Below, in pieces: positions 16,787 to 25,573 of a stretch of 64,000 nucleotides of DNA. The position numbers were made by a program, and so were the translations under genes. Below the pieces are notes generated by a model that was not told where the DNA came from, ran no database searches, and saw nothing but the letters and a program-made list of their open reading frames with translations. Every line of letters begins with the position of its first letter. Position 1 is the first letter of the stretch. The stretch is from Pseudomonadota bacterium (GTDB lineage: Bacteria; Pseudomonadota; Alphaproteobacteria; Caulobacterales; Caulobacteraceae): NCBI GenBank assembly GCA_020161365.1, contig JAIUNU010000018.1:1-64000 (forward strand), read 5' to 3'.

Positions 16787-19069
16787 CTACCGCCGCTTCC
16801 CCCGCCGTACGCCCTTGGGCAAGCCGCCGCGCGGCTTCACCGCCGCCTGGCGACGCGCCCCAAGCCGAGGCCGAGGCATCTTGGGGTCGGGCGGCAGCGG
16901 GTCGCTGAGCATTTCGAACAGCAGACCGCCCGTGACAGGCGTGGCCTCGACCAGCTTGACCTCGACGCCCATCCCCAACGACCAGCGCTTGCCGGTTCGC
17001 TCGCCGACCAGGGCGTGCATCTTGTCGTCGTGGACGAAGAACTCCGCGCCCAGGCTGGAGACGGGCACGAGGCCGTCCGCGCCGGTGTCGGCCAGCTTGA
17101 TGAACAGGCCAAAGCGGGTGACGCCGGTGATCCGGCCCTCGAAGGTCGCGCCCACGCGGTCGGCCAGGAAGGCGGCGATGTAGCGGTCGGTGGCGTCGCG
17201 CTCAGCGGCCATGGCTCGGCGCTCGGCATGGGTGATGACCTCGGCCGTGTCCTTGATCTGGGCGATGTCCTGGTCGGTCAGGCCATCGGTCCCGAGACCC
17301 AAGGCCCGGATGAGCCCCCGGTGGACGATCAGGTCGGCGTAACGGCGGATCGGGCTGGTGAAGTGGGCGTACTTGGCCAGGTTCAGGCCGAAGTGGCCGA
17401 TATTGTCGGCGCTGTAGTGGGCCTGCATCTGGGTGCGCAGGACCACCTCGTTGATGATCGCCGCATTGGGGCTCTCACGCGTTTCGTCCAACAGCTTGTT
17501 GAACCGCGCAGTCTGCGGGGCCTCGCCCTTGCTCCAGCGGATGTCCAGAGTCTGCAGGAAGTCGGCGAGGTTCTGGACCTTTTCCAGGCTGGGCGTGTCG
17601 TGAACCCGGTAGATCAGGGGCGAGCGCTTGGCCTCAAGGCTTTCGGCGGCGCAGACATTGGCCTGCACCATCATCTCCTCGATCAGCTTGTGGGCTTCGA
17701 GCGAGGCGCGCTTGGTGATCGAGGTGATTTCGCCGTCGCGGATGATGATCCGGCGCTCGTCGCTCTCGATGGCCAGCGGCGAGCGGGCGTCGCGGCCGAT
17801 CTTCATCGTCCGGTAGGCGTCCCACAGCGGTTTGAGGATCGGCTCCAGCAGCGGACCGGCCTTGTCGTCGGGTTGGCCGTCGATCGCGGCCTGGGCCTGC
17901 TCATAGGAGAGCTTGGCGGCCGAGCGCATCAGGCCGCGCACGAACCTGTGGCCCTTCTTGCGGCCCGACTTGTCGAAGACCATCCGAACGGCCAGCGTGG
18001 CGCGGTTCTCGCTCTCACGCAGCGAGCACAGACCATTCGACAGGGTCTCGGGCAGCATCGGCTCCACCCGGTCGGGGAAGTAGACGCTGTTGCCCTTCTC
18101 GCGCGCGTCGCGGTCCAGGGCCGAGCCGGGGCGCACATAGGCGGCGACATCGGCGATGGCCACCCAGACGACGAAGCCGCCCTTGTTGGTCTCATCGTCG
18201 TCGGGGTGGGCGTAGACGGCGTCGTCGTGGTCGCGGGCGTCCACCGGGTCGATGGTCACGAACGGCAGGTCGCGCAGGTCTTCGCGGCCAGCCAGAGTCG
18301 GCTCCACGGCGGTCTTGGCCTCGGCCTCGGCGGCCTCGGAGAAGCCGGTCGGGATGCCGTGGCTATGGATGGCGATCAGCGAGGCGGCGCGCGGGTCGTT
18401 TTCGGTCCCGACCACCTCCAGCACCTTGCCGGGCTTGGGGCCATAGCGGCCGCCGTGCGTGCCGACCTGGGCCAGGACGAGGTCGCCGTCCTTAAAGTCG
18501 TGGGCCACGCTGGGATCGAGAACCAGGCTTTCCTTGGACTTGCGGTCCACCGGCTCGACGCGGACCTCGCGGCGGTGCTTGCGGATCACGCCCAGGATCT
18601 TGTGGGCGCTCTGGCCCAGCTTCTTGATCAGCTTGGCCTCGAACTCGCCGGTCTCCAGACGCTCGAAGCGGACCAGGAGGCGGTCGCCCAGGCCCGGCGC
18701 GCCGGCGGCGGCCTCGCCCTTGCCGGGCGCCAGGCGCACGTTGGGCACGTCGTCGTCGGACTTGGTGAGCTTCACATAGAGCTCGCCGTCGCCGTCGCGC
18801 TCGACCACGTCGGCCACGCCGACGGGGGGCAGGGAGCCCGCTTCCGCAAAGCCTTTGCGGCCCCGCTTGGCCAGGGCGCCTTGGGCTTCAAGCTCGCGGA
18901 TCATCTCGCGCAGGGCCCGGCGGTCGGCGCCCTTGAGGCCAAAGTGCCGGGCGATGTCGGCCTTGCCGGTCTCGCCCGCGTCGCGCAGGAACGCCAGCAG
19001 CGTCTCGCGATCCGGCAGGCCGGCGGGCGGCTTGGGCTTGAACGTCTTGGTCGGGCGAAGTTTGGCCAT
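16787..19069 (-). CDS. rnr: Ribonuclease R
   Basis: RNase R is a 3'-5' exoribonuclease that degrades structured RNA and works in mRNA, rRNA and tmRNA-linked turnover. The 760-residue product has an N-terminal winged-helix region (about 20-80), cold-shock domains, the RNB catalytic domain with TIDPVDARDHDDA (metal-binding Asp cluster, near residue 270), an S1 domain near 625-705 and a basic tail ending RRGKRR. It appears to be monocistronic and is flanked by palindromic repeats on both sides. Confidence 0.94.
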   Translation of the reverse strand: MAKLRPTKTFKPKPPAGLPDRETLLAFLRDAGETGKADIARHFGLKGADRRALREMIRELEAQGALAKRGRKGFAEAGSLPPVGVADVVERDGDGELYVKLTKSDDDVPNVRLAPGKGEAAAGAPGLGDRLLVRFERLETGEFEAKLIKKLGQSAHKILGVIRKHRREVRVEPVDRKSKESLVLDPSVAHDFKDGDLVLAQVGTHGGRYGPKPGKVLEVVGTENDPRAASLIAIHSHGIPTGFSEAAEAEAKTAVEPTLAGREDLRDLPFVTIDPVDARDHDDAVYAHPDDDETNKGGFVVWVAIADVAAYVRPGSALDRDAREKGNSVYFPDRVEPMLPETLSNGLCSLRESENRATLAVRMVFDKSGRKKGHRFVRGLMRSAAKLSYEQAQAAIDGQPDDKAGPLLEPILKPLWDAYRTMKIGRDARSPLAIESDERRIIIRDGEITSITKRASLEAHKLIEEMMVQANVCAAESLEAKRSPLIYRVHDTPSLEKVQNLADFLQTLDIRWSKGEAPQTARFNKLLDETRESPNAAIINEVVLRTQMQAHYSADNIGHFGLNLAKYAHFTSPIRRYADLIVHRGLIRALGLGTDGLTDQDIAQIKDTAEVITHAERRAMAAERDATDRYIAAFLADRVGATFEGRITGVTRFGLFIKLADTGADGLVPVSSLGAEFFVHDDKMHALVGERTGKRWSLGMGVEVKLVEATPVTGGLLFEMLSDPLPPDPKMPRPRLGARRQAAVKPRGGLPKGVRRGKRR

Positions 19070-19383
19070 GTCCTGCCTTAACGCGTTCGGCGGACTTAGG
19101 GAAACGCGGGGTGGGGTAGGCCGCCCATGAGCCGACCTCCCCGGCGAATGCCGGGGCCCAGATCGAGCCCATAAGCGTGTCCGCCTTCATGCACGCCAGC
19201 TGGCGCGAGCCCCCAAATCTCTCAAGCTGAATCTGGGCCCCGGCATTCGCCGGGGAGATCGGAAGAAGAGAGCGTCTAGAGCGTGAGGCCGAAAGTGGGA
19301 ACAGGTTTCGGCCATTCTCACGCTCTAAGTATTTGATTTAGAGCCTTTAGCCTGAAACCGATTCCGACTTCAGGCCAAAGGCT
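19070..19383. other. Non-coding gap made of two palindromic repeats
   Basis: The 314 bp between rnr and the small membrane protein gene contain no gene with a credible start. Most of it is the repeat pair described at 19137-19257 and 19276-19387. Sequence at 19070-19130 may hold the rnr promoter, which reads leftward. Confidence 0.6.
19137..19257. repeat. Long inverted repeat with 27-bp perfect arms
   Basis: Positions 19137-19163 (CTCCCCGGCGAATGCCGGGG and on) are a perfect inverted copy of 19231-19257. Each arm is also a small hairpin (CCCCGGC / GCCGGGG). The interior of about 67 bp is non-coding. Confidence 0.82.
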
Positions 19384-19387
19384 CTAG
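19276..19387. repeat. Compound hairpin repeat (AGAGCGTGA type)
   Basis: Two adjoining hairpins are visible: AGAGCGTGA with TCACGCTCT (ending 19326), containing GGCCGAAA / TTTCGGCC, and AGAGCCTTTAGCCTGAA with TTCAGGCCAAAGGCTCT (ending at 19386). The second arm contains the stop codon of the minus-strand gene that ends at 19384. This sequence type recurs in alphaproteobacterial intergenic regions, by memory. Confidence 0.7.
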
Positions 19388-19746
19388 TATAAATCCTCGA
19401 TCGACTTCGGCGCCTGCGGCTCGGCGGGCTTGGTCTCGGCGACCGGGGCCTCCGCAACTGGCGGAGCTTCGACCACCGGGGCCGGCGGGACCTCCTGCTC
19501 GACGGTCTTGACCTCGACGGCCTTGGGCTTGGGCGTCTCGACCGGCGGCGGCTCGTAAGCGAGGGCGGGGGCGGCGTCCTTGATGGGCGTGCCCGAGACC
19601 TCGGCCAGCGGGGCTTGGGTGGTCACAGCGCCGCCGCGATCAAGTTTTATCGCGTTGGTCAGGCCCATGGCGAAGCCGCCGATGCAGCACAGCACCAGGG
19701 CCACAAGCACCACTTGCAGCGGCAGGGGACGTTCCAAGGTGGTCAT
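19384..19746 (-). CDS. Small single-pass membrane protein with Pro/Glu/Val-rich tail
   Basis: The 120-residue product has one membrane helix at residues 9-28 (QVVLVALVLCCIGGFAMGL). A low-complexity periplasmic tail rich in P, E, V and A follows (about 65-115), ending SIEDLY. The function is unknown. It lies 39 bp downstream of topA on the same strand, so it may share its transcript. The stop codon sits inside the flanking repeat. Confidence 0.7.
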   Translation of the reverse strand: MTTLERPLPLQVVLVALVLCCIGGFAMGLTNAIKLDRGGAVTTQAPLAEVSGTPIKDAAPALAYEPPPVETPKPKAVEVKTVEQEVPPAPVVEAPPVAEAPVAETKPAEPQAPKSIEDLY

Positions 19747-19785
19747 GGGCGAAGTCTACTCCCGTCCCTTAGCCCTGAACAGACG

Positions 19786-22479
19786 TCAGCCCTCGTCGTC
19801 CCAAGGCGCGGGGCTGTCGTCGGACGTAGCGGCGGCCTTGGCCTTCGGCGCGGCCTTCTTGGCCGCCGGCTTCTTGGCGGCGGGCTTCTTCGCCGCCGTC
19901 TTCTTAGCCGGCGCGTCGCTTTCCGCCTTGGCCTTGGACTTCGAAGCCGCCGCCTTCTTAGCGGGCTTCTTAGCCCCGCCCTTGGCCGCGCGTTCGGCGA
20001 TCAGGGCCAGCGCCTCTTCCAGGGTGATGGCCGCCGGGTCCTTGCCCTTGGGCACGTTGGCGTTGGTGTCGCCGTGCTTGATGTAGGGACCAAAGCGGCC
20101 CGACAGCACGCGGATCGGCTTGCCGTCCTCGGGGTGATTGCCCAGCTCGGCCAGAGCGGCCGCAGCCGCGCGCTGCGGACGTCCGCCGCCGGCGCGCTTG
20201 TCGGCCAGGATGGCTACGGCGCGGTTCAGGCCCACGTCGAACACCTCGTCGGCGTTCTCCAGATTGGCGTAGGTGCCGTCATGCAGCACGAAGGGGCCAA
20301 AGCGGCCCAAGCCCGCCGTGATGACCTTGCCGTCGTCCGGGTGCTTGCCCACCTCGCGCGGCAGCGAGAGCAGGCGCAGGGCCTTCTCGAGATCCATGGC
20401 CGAGGCGATCCAGCCCTTGGGCAGGGATGAGCGCTTGGGCTTGTCGCCGCTGCCCTCAGCGGCCAGCTCTTCGACATAGGGACCAAAGCGGCCGTTCTTC
20501 AGCCAGACCGCCAGACCCGTGGCCGGGTTGAGACCCAGCTGCTTGTCGGCGCTCTCGGCGTCGCCGTCGCCCTCGGACACGCCCAACTGGCGGGTGTAGC
20601 GGCACTCCGGATAGTTCGAGCAGCCGATGAAGGCCCCGAACTTGCCGGTCTTCAGCGAGAGCTGACCCGAGCCGCAGGTCGGGCACAGGCGCGGGTTCGA
20701 GCCATCGCCCTTGTCGGGGAAGATGTGCGGGCCCAGCGCCTCGTTCAGGGCGTCCAGGACGTTGGTGGTGCGCAGCTCGGCGATCTCGCCGACGGCGGCG
20801 TGGAAGTCCTTCCAGAACTCGCGAAGGAATTCCTTCCAGTCCAGCTTGCCGTCCGAGACGAGGTCGAGCTTCTCCTCCAGCGCCGCCGTGAAGTCGTACT
20901 CGACATAGCGCTTGAAGAACTGCTCCAGGAACGCGGTGACCAGGCGGCCCTTGTCCTCGGGGATGAAGCGCTGCTTCTCCATGCGGACATATTCGCGGTC
21001 GCGCAGCACACCCAGCACCGAGGCGTAGGTCGACGGACGGCCGATGCCCAGCTCTTCCATCTTCTTGACGAGGCTGGCTTCGGAGTAGCGCGGCGGCGGT
21101 TCGGTGAAGTGCTGGTCGGCGCGGCTTTGGATGACCTTGGCCGCCGCGCCCTCGGTGATGGCGGGCAGGCGGGCGCTGTCCTCGTCGCCCTCATCATCGC
21201 GGCCTTCTTCATAGACAGCCAGATAGCCGGGGAACTGCACCACCTGGCCGGTGGCGCGCAGGCCGGTCTGGCCGTCGGCGCTGGTCAGGTCGACGGTCGT
21301 GCGCTCGATGCGGGCGCTTTCCATCTGCGAGGCGATGGTCCGCTTCCAGATCAGCTCGTAGAGGCGCCCCAGCTCCGGCTCCAGGCGCAGCGAACCCGGG
21401 TTGCGGCCCATGGCGGTCGGGCGGATGGCTTCGTGGGCCTCCTGGGCGTTCTTGGCCTTGGACTTGTACATCCGCGGCGAGTCCGGGACGTATTCCTTGC
21501 CATAGACCGCGCCGATCACGTCGCGGGCCTCGAAAATGGCTTCGGGCGCCATCGAGACGCCGTCGGTCCGCATATAGGTGATCAGACCCACCGTCTCGCC
21601 GCCGATGTCGACGCCCTCGTACAGCTTCTGGGCGGCCTGCATCGTGCGCTGGGCAGAGAAGCCCAGCTTGCGGGCCGCTTCCTGCTGCAGGGTCGAGGTG
21701 GTGAAGGGCGGGGCGGGCGAGCGCTTGCCGGGCTTTTTCTCGACGGCCTCGACCTTGAAGACGGCGGCCTCGACGGCGGCCTTGGCGGCCAGGGCCGAGG
21801 CTTCGTTGCCCAGGTCGAACTTGGTGAGCTTCTTGCCCTCGTGCTTGACCAGACGCGCCAGGAACGGGTCCGACCCGGCTGAGACGTCGGCGTCGACGGT
21901 CCAGTATTCCTGGGTCTTGAAGCGCTCGATCTCCAGCTCGCGATCGACGACCAGGCGCAGGGCTACCGACTGAACGCGGCCGGCCGAGCGGCTGCCCGGC
22001 AGCTTGCGCCACAGCACCGGCGAGAGCGTAAAGCCGACCAGATAGTCGAGCGCGCGGCGGGCCAGATAGGCCTCGACCAGCTCCATGTCGAGATCGCGGG
22101 GCGCCCGCATGGCCTCGGTCACGGCCGTCTTGGTGATGGCGTTGAATGTGACCCGCTGGACGGTCTTGTCCTTCAGCGCCTTCTTCTTGTTGAGCACTTC
22201 CAGGACGTGCCAGCTGATCGCCTCGCCTTCGCGATCCGGGTCGGTGGCCAGGATCAGGCGGTCGGCCTTTTTGAGCGCGTCGACGATGTCGCTGACGCGC
22301 TTGGAGGCCTTGGCGTCGACCTCCCAGCTCATGGCGAAGTCGTTGTCCGGCTCGACCGAGCCGTCCTTGGACGGTAGGTCGCGGATGTGGCCGTAGGAAG
22401 CGAGAACCGTGTAGTCGGACCCGAGGTACTTATTGATGGTCTTGGCCTTGGCCGGGCTCTCGACGACGACGACGTTCAT
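19786..22479 (-). CDS. topA: DNA topoisomerase I
   Basis: TopA relaxes negative supercoils by cutting one strand. The 897-residue product shows the toprim domain at the N-terminus (VVVESPAKAKTI, then DPDREGEAI), the active-site tyrosine in GLITYMRTDG near residue 310, and a C4 zinc motif CPTC..GCSNYPEC near 600. Several C-terminal repeats carry the GRFGPYV/GRFGPFV signature, and a Lys/Ala-rich tail follows from about 820. The tail is typical of alphaproteobacterial TopA and presumably binds DNA. Confidence 0.96.
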   Translation of the reverse strand: MNVVVVESPAKAKTINKYLGSDYTVLASYGHIRDLPSKDGSVEPDNDFAMSWEVDAKASKRVSDIVDALKKADRLILATDPDREGEAISWHVLEVLNKKKALKDKTVQRVTFNAITKTAVTEAMRAPRDLDMELVEAYLARRALDYLVGFTLSPVLWRKLPGSRSAGRVQSVALRLVVDRELEIERFKTQEYWTVDADVSAGSDPFLARLVKHEGKKLTKFDLGNEASALAAKAAVEAAVFKVEAVEKKPGKRSPAPPFTTSTLQQEAARKLGFSAQRTMQAAQKLYEGVDIGGETVGLITYMRTDGVSMAPEAIFEARDVIGAVYGKEYVPDSPRMYKSKAKNAQEAHEAIRPTAMGRNPGSLRLEPELGRLYELIWKRTIASQMESARIERTTVDLTSADGQTGLRATGQVVQFPGYLAVYEEGRDDEGDEDSARLPAITEGAAAKVIQSRADQHFTEPPPRYSEASLVKKMEELGIGRPSTYASVLGVLRDREYVRMEKQRFIPEDKGRLVTAFLEQFFKRYVEYDFTAALEEKLDLVSDGKLDWKEFLREFWKDFHAAVGEIAELRTTNVLDALNEALGPHIFPDKGDGSNPRLCPTCGSGQLSLKTGKFGAFIGCSNYPECRYTRQLGVSEGDGDAESADKQLGLNPATGLAVWLKNGRFGPYVEELAAEGSGDKPKRSSLPKGWIASAMDLEKALRLLSLPREVGKHPDDGKVITAGLGRFGPFVLHDGTYANLENADEVFDVGLNRAVAILADKRAGGGRPQRAAAAALAELGNHPEDGKPIRVLSGRFGPYIKHGDTNANVPKGKDPAAITLEEALALIAERAAKGGAKKPAKKAAASKSKAKAESDAPAKKTAAKKPAAKKPAAKKAAPKAKAAATSDDSPAPWDDEG

Positions 22480-22657
22480 TCTGACTCTTGTTCAGGAAAA
22501 AGAGATCGCCCTGCAGGCGAGCGGCGCGAAAGTGGGGGCTTCACTAGGGGTCTGTCAACGAAGGACCCTGAAAACAGTCAGGCTTCGATGTCGGGTAGCC
22601 GCTTGTTAAGCCCCTTGCGCGACACTGGCATGGCAAGTTCCACCTGTGCTGACCCCG

Positions 22658-22828
22658 ATGGACCTGACCGTCAACCGGATCGCCACCGAGGCCTATGTCT
22701 CGCCGATCCGCCCGATCAAACCCGTGACCTCCAACGCCGAGCGCGCGGAAATCGCCGACCGGCTGAAAGAAGCCGTACGCGCCGCGCCGGCTGCGGGGAC
22801 GGGGTTGTTGGTGGATCTGAGCGTTTAG
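22658..22828 (+). CDS. Putative small protein of unknown function
   Basis: The 56-residue frame starts MDLTVNRIATEAYVSPIRP and ends TGLLVDLSV. Its codon third positions are GC-rich like the surrounding genes. It overlaps the following convergent gene by exactly TTAG, as two other gene pairs in this window do. It is divergent from topA. No family is recognised; an in-frame GTG at 22646 is an alternative start and no strong ribosome-binding site is seen. The call is tentative. Confidence 0.5.
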   Translation: MDLTVNRIATEAYVSPIRPIKPVTSNAERAEIADRLKEAVRAAPAAGTGLLVDLSV

Positions 22829-23403
22829 AGCGGTCGACCGCGCAGGGCTTCGCAAGACGCGGGCCCTTCTCCTTCTTTAGAGAAACCCAGTGCCCGGACT
22901 TCGCGATGAAGGAACGGCGGTAGGGACCATTCGCTATGAACCCGCAAGGTGTATCCGCCGCTGGGACCGCCCCCCTCGGTTCTGACGCAGGTCAGTCCAG
23001 GAGCTAGGGACGTGGTGTTCGCCTGAGCCTCGAACTCGCCAACCGTAAACCGCAGGCCTAGCGCGCCAATCGTACCCAGGAAGTAGCCGAAGGCGACAGG
23101 GATCAGCGCTGCGGCAAGGACAATTCGCTTGGCAACGGAGGAAAGGCGCATGGCGCTGAGCGAAAGCACCAAGAGGACATAGGCCCCATAGGCGATGGCC
23201 AGCACGACGATGTTCGCGGTCAGGGAGACGAACCGCACGCCGAACGCCGCCGACAGGATCACCAGTCCAATTCCGGCGCTCAGAAGCCACATCATGGCCC
23301 TGCGACGCTCTGTTGAGAGGCGGTCTCTTGCAGCGAGATGCAGCCCCACGGCCACGACGGGCGCGCCGAGCAACAAAACCCAGGCCAGGATCGCGGGGCT
23401 CAT
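22825..23403 (-). CDS. Multi-pass inner-membrane protein, unknown function
   Basis: The 192-residue product has four predicted membrane helices (about 3-23, 38-60, 63-83 and 92-113), then a soluble C-terminal part with two cysteines. No family is recognised. The ATG at 23403 has a clear AAGGAG eight bases upstream. GC content is somewhat lower than that of its neighbours, so recent acquisition is possible. Confidence 0.65.
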   Translation of the reverse strand: MSPAILAWVLLLGAPVVAVGLHLAARDRLSTERRRAMMWLLSAGIGLVILSAAFGVRFVSLTANIVVLAIAYGAYVLLVLSLSAMRLSSVAKRIVLAAALIPVAFGYFLGTIGALGLRFTVGEFEAQANTTSLAPGLTCVRTEGGGPSGGYTLRVHSEWSLPPFLHREVRALGFSKEGEGPASCEALRGRPL

Positions 23404-23539
23404 GCTGAATGCTCCTTGGTTGCTACCTTGAATTGATTGTTACGTTTGGCAAGCTCGACCATTCGCCCCTTTCCTGACGCGGAAGCGTGGTGGCTTCGCC
23501 GCCTGAGCCAACACAGGGGCTCGTGGCTTGGCGAGCTGG

Positions 23540-24319
23540 ATGACGCACTGGAGGCGACGCGGGGGTAAGGGCTTGGCGGTGGTCGCTAGCGTCTGCGCGC
23601 ATCTCGCCGCCTTGACCCTGCTCTTGAGGGTTCAGCCGTCGCCGCCAACCCCTTCTGGGACTCCGCCCGTGGTCGTATCGCTGGTCGAGCCACCACCGCC
23701 TCCGCCTCCGCCGCCACCGCCCGCGCCGCATGACGCACCCAAGTCGCCGGTGAAGGCGCCTCATAAGCCGCCGTCGCCGGAAAAACCCAAGGACACCGCC
23801 CGCGCCGCGCCGCGCTCGCCGCTGCGGGTGACCAAGGCGCCGGTCCCCAAGGACGTGATCCCGCTGCCGGCCAGCCCGAAGCCGGCGCCGTCGCGTGTGA
23901 TGGGCCTGGGCGAGGCCGAGCTGATGGGCGCGGCGACCGCCGGCTCGGGGGCTGGCGGCGGCGGAGGCGGGGCGGGCTGTGATATGGTCCGGCTGCTGCA
24001 GGAGGGTCTGCGCAAGAACCCGCGCGCCCGGGCCGCGCTGATGCGGGCCCACGCCGCCACTGTTGGCGCCGGCCGCGCGCCGCTGGTCTGGAACGGCGAC
24101 TGGCTTCGCACCGACGGCGAGGAAGGCGACGGCCTATCGGGTTTACGCGAGATGATCATGCTGGAGGTCGCCTTCGCGCCCGCCGCCTGTCGCGCCGAGC
24201 CGATGCGAGGGCTGGTGCTGATCTCGCTGAACGACGGCCCCGGCGCCGCGCGCTTCGCCCTGGGCGGCGGCCACTGGCGGTGGTCGGACCTGCTGTTCGC
24301 CAAGAGCGCCCGGCGTTAG
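23540..24319 (+). CDS. TonB-like periplasm-spanning protein
   Basis: The 259-residue product has an N-terminal membrane anchor (about 12-30), a run of 11 prolines and a Pro/Lys-rich linker (55-105), and a Gly-rich hinge near 140. A C-terminal globular domain contains Cys residues. This is the layout of TonB/TolA-type proteins. The C-terminal domain does not show a clear TonB YP signature, so it may serve another partner. An in-frame TTG at 23528 is an alternative start. Its stop overlaps that of the convergent methyltransferase gene by TTAG. Confidence 0.65.
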   Translation: MTHWRRRGGKGLAVVASVCAHLAALTLLLRVQPSPPTPSGTPPVVVSLVEPPPPPPPPPPPAPHDAPKSPVKAPHKPPSPEKPKDTARAAPRSPLRVTKAPVPKDVIPLPASPKPAPSRVMGLGEAELMGAATAGSGAGGGGGGAGCDMVRLLQEGLRKNPRARAALMRAHAATVGAGRAPLVWNGDWLRTDGEEGDGLSGLREMIMLEVAFAPAACRAEPMRGLVLISLNDGPGAARFALGGGHWRWSDLLFAKSARR

Positions 24320-25518
24320 GGGCGGGTCTTCCGCAGCACGTAGAGCCCGCCCGGGATCGCGGCGTCGGCCTGACGCCGCAGCGGCGTCTGGCGATGCTGG
24401 ATCACCTCCAGCCCGACGCCGGCGCCAGCCGCGCGGACATAGTCGTCGCCGTGCGCGTAGCGCGCCGAGGGCAGCAGTCGCCACCCCGTCTCGCCCTGCT
24501 CGACACTGAAGGCCAGAAGGCCCTCGTCGCTGAGCGCCTCGGCCGATGCGGCCAGGATATCGCGCAGGTCGCCGAGATAGCTGAACACGTCGGCGGCGAC
24601 GATCAGGTCGAAGCGGTCAGACGTCTCGCGCAGGAAGGCGACGGCCTCGGCGTGGACCAGCGCTTCATAGTCGCCGCGCTCGGCCGCCTTGGCCAGCATG
24701 GCCGTGGAAAGGTCGACACCGGTCAGGCGCGTGACGCCGGCCCGGAAGGGCGGACCTGCCAGGCCCGTGCCGCAGCCAAGATCCAGCATGTGCTCGAACC
24801 GGCGCTCGGCGACGCCGACCATCTCGGCCAGGATCGCCGGAGCCTGGTATTCAAGATTATCCACCAGTTGGTGGTCGAAACGCTCGGCGAAGGCGTCGAA
24901 CAGCGCCTCGACATAGGCGGGCGGGGCGCGGTCGATCTCGGGATCGGTCAGAACCCGCAGCTCGTGGGCCTTGATCGCGTCGTCCGGCGAGCGGGCCTCC
25001 AGCCATCGGCCCAGCTTGCGCGCGGCGTCCAGGCGCTCAAAGGCCACCAGGGCGGAAAAGCCTTCGCGCGCCACAGTGTCGAGATCCTCGGCCACCGGCC
25101 CGGCGATCCGGCCATAGAGCGCCAGGGCGCTGTCGGCGTCGGCGCCATCCAGCGCGGCGTAGGCGGCCGAGCGGGCCCAGGTCAGGCGCGCGCCGTCGTT
25201 GAAGCCATCCCGGCTTTCCATCGCCGCGAAGGTCTGGGCCGCCTGCGCGAATTCGCCCGTCATGTAGAAGCACTGCGCCAGGCACAGGGCGCGGACAGGG
25301 GCGGCGTCCGGCTCCGCAGCGGCGGCCTTGAGGGGCGCCACGGCCTCTGTGAAGCGTCGTAGCCCCATCAGGGTCAGGCCCAGGCCAAACAGCGCCTCGC
25401 CCTCGTGCGGCAGGACCGCCAGTACGGCGCGAAAGCCGGTCTCGGCCTCGTCCAGCCGTCCCTCGCCATGGGCTTGCACCGCCTCGTCGAAGGTCCGTTG
25501 CAGGGTTGCGGCGTCCAC
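24316..25518 (-). CDS. TPR-domain SAM-dependent methyltransferase
   Basis: The 400-residue product begins with tetratricopeptide-like helices (residues about 1-150, e.g. GEALFGLGLTLMGLRRFTEAV). It ends with a class I methyltransferase domain showing motif I MLDLGCGTGLAGP near 243-255 and FDLIVAADVFSYLGDL. Such fusions occur in envelope and protein-modification systems, but the substrate is not evident. The start is GTG at 25518, after GGAGAGAG. It lies 55 bp downstream of dprA and may be co-transcribed. Confidence 0.8.
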   Translation of the reverse strand: MDAATLQRTFDEAVQAHGEGRLDEAETGFRAVLAVLPHEGEALFGLGLTLMGLRRFTEAVAPLKAAAAEPDAAPVRALCLAQCFYMTGEFAQAAQTFAAMESRDGFNDGARLTWARSAAYAALDGADADSALALYGRIAGPVAEDLDTVAREGFSALVAFERLDAARKLGRWLEARSPDDAIKAHELRVLTDPEIDRAPPAYVEALFDAFAERFDHQLVDNLEYQAPAILAEMVGVAERRFEHMLDLGCGTGLAGPPFRAGVTRLTGVDLSTAMLAKAAERGDYEALVHAEAVAFLRETSDRFDLIVAADVFSYLGDLRDILAASAEALSDEGLLAFSVEQGETGWRLLPSARYAHGDDYVRAAGAGVGLEVIQHRQTPLRRQADAAIPGGLYVLRKTRP

Positions 25519-25573
25519 GACTCTCTCCGGTGCGTCTGACGCCAGCCTATCAGCCCAAGCCCCGAGCGAAAGG

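Noticed and set aside
16721..19081. Plus-strand frame of 786 codons opposite rnr
   Set aside because: Antisense to ribonuclease R, with no recognisable domain and no start signal.
24316..25518. Possible GT or O-antigen role for the TPR-methyltransferase
   Set aside because: Only methyltransferase and TPR motifs are visible; no glycosyltransferase signature.
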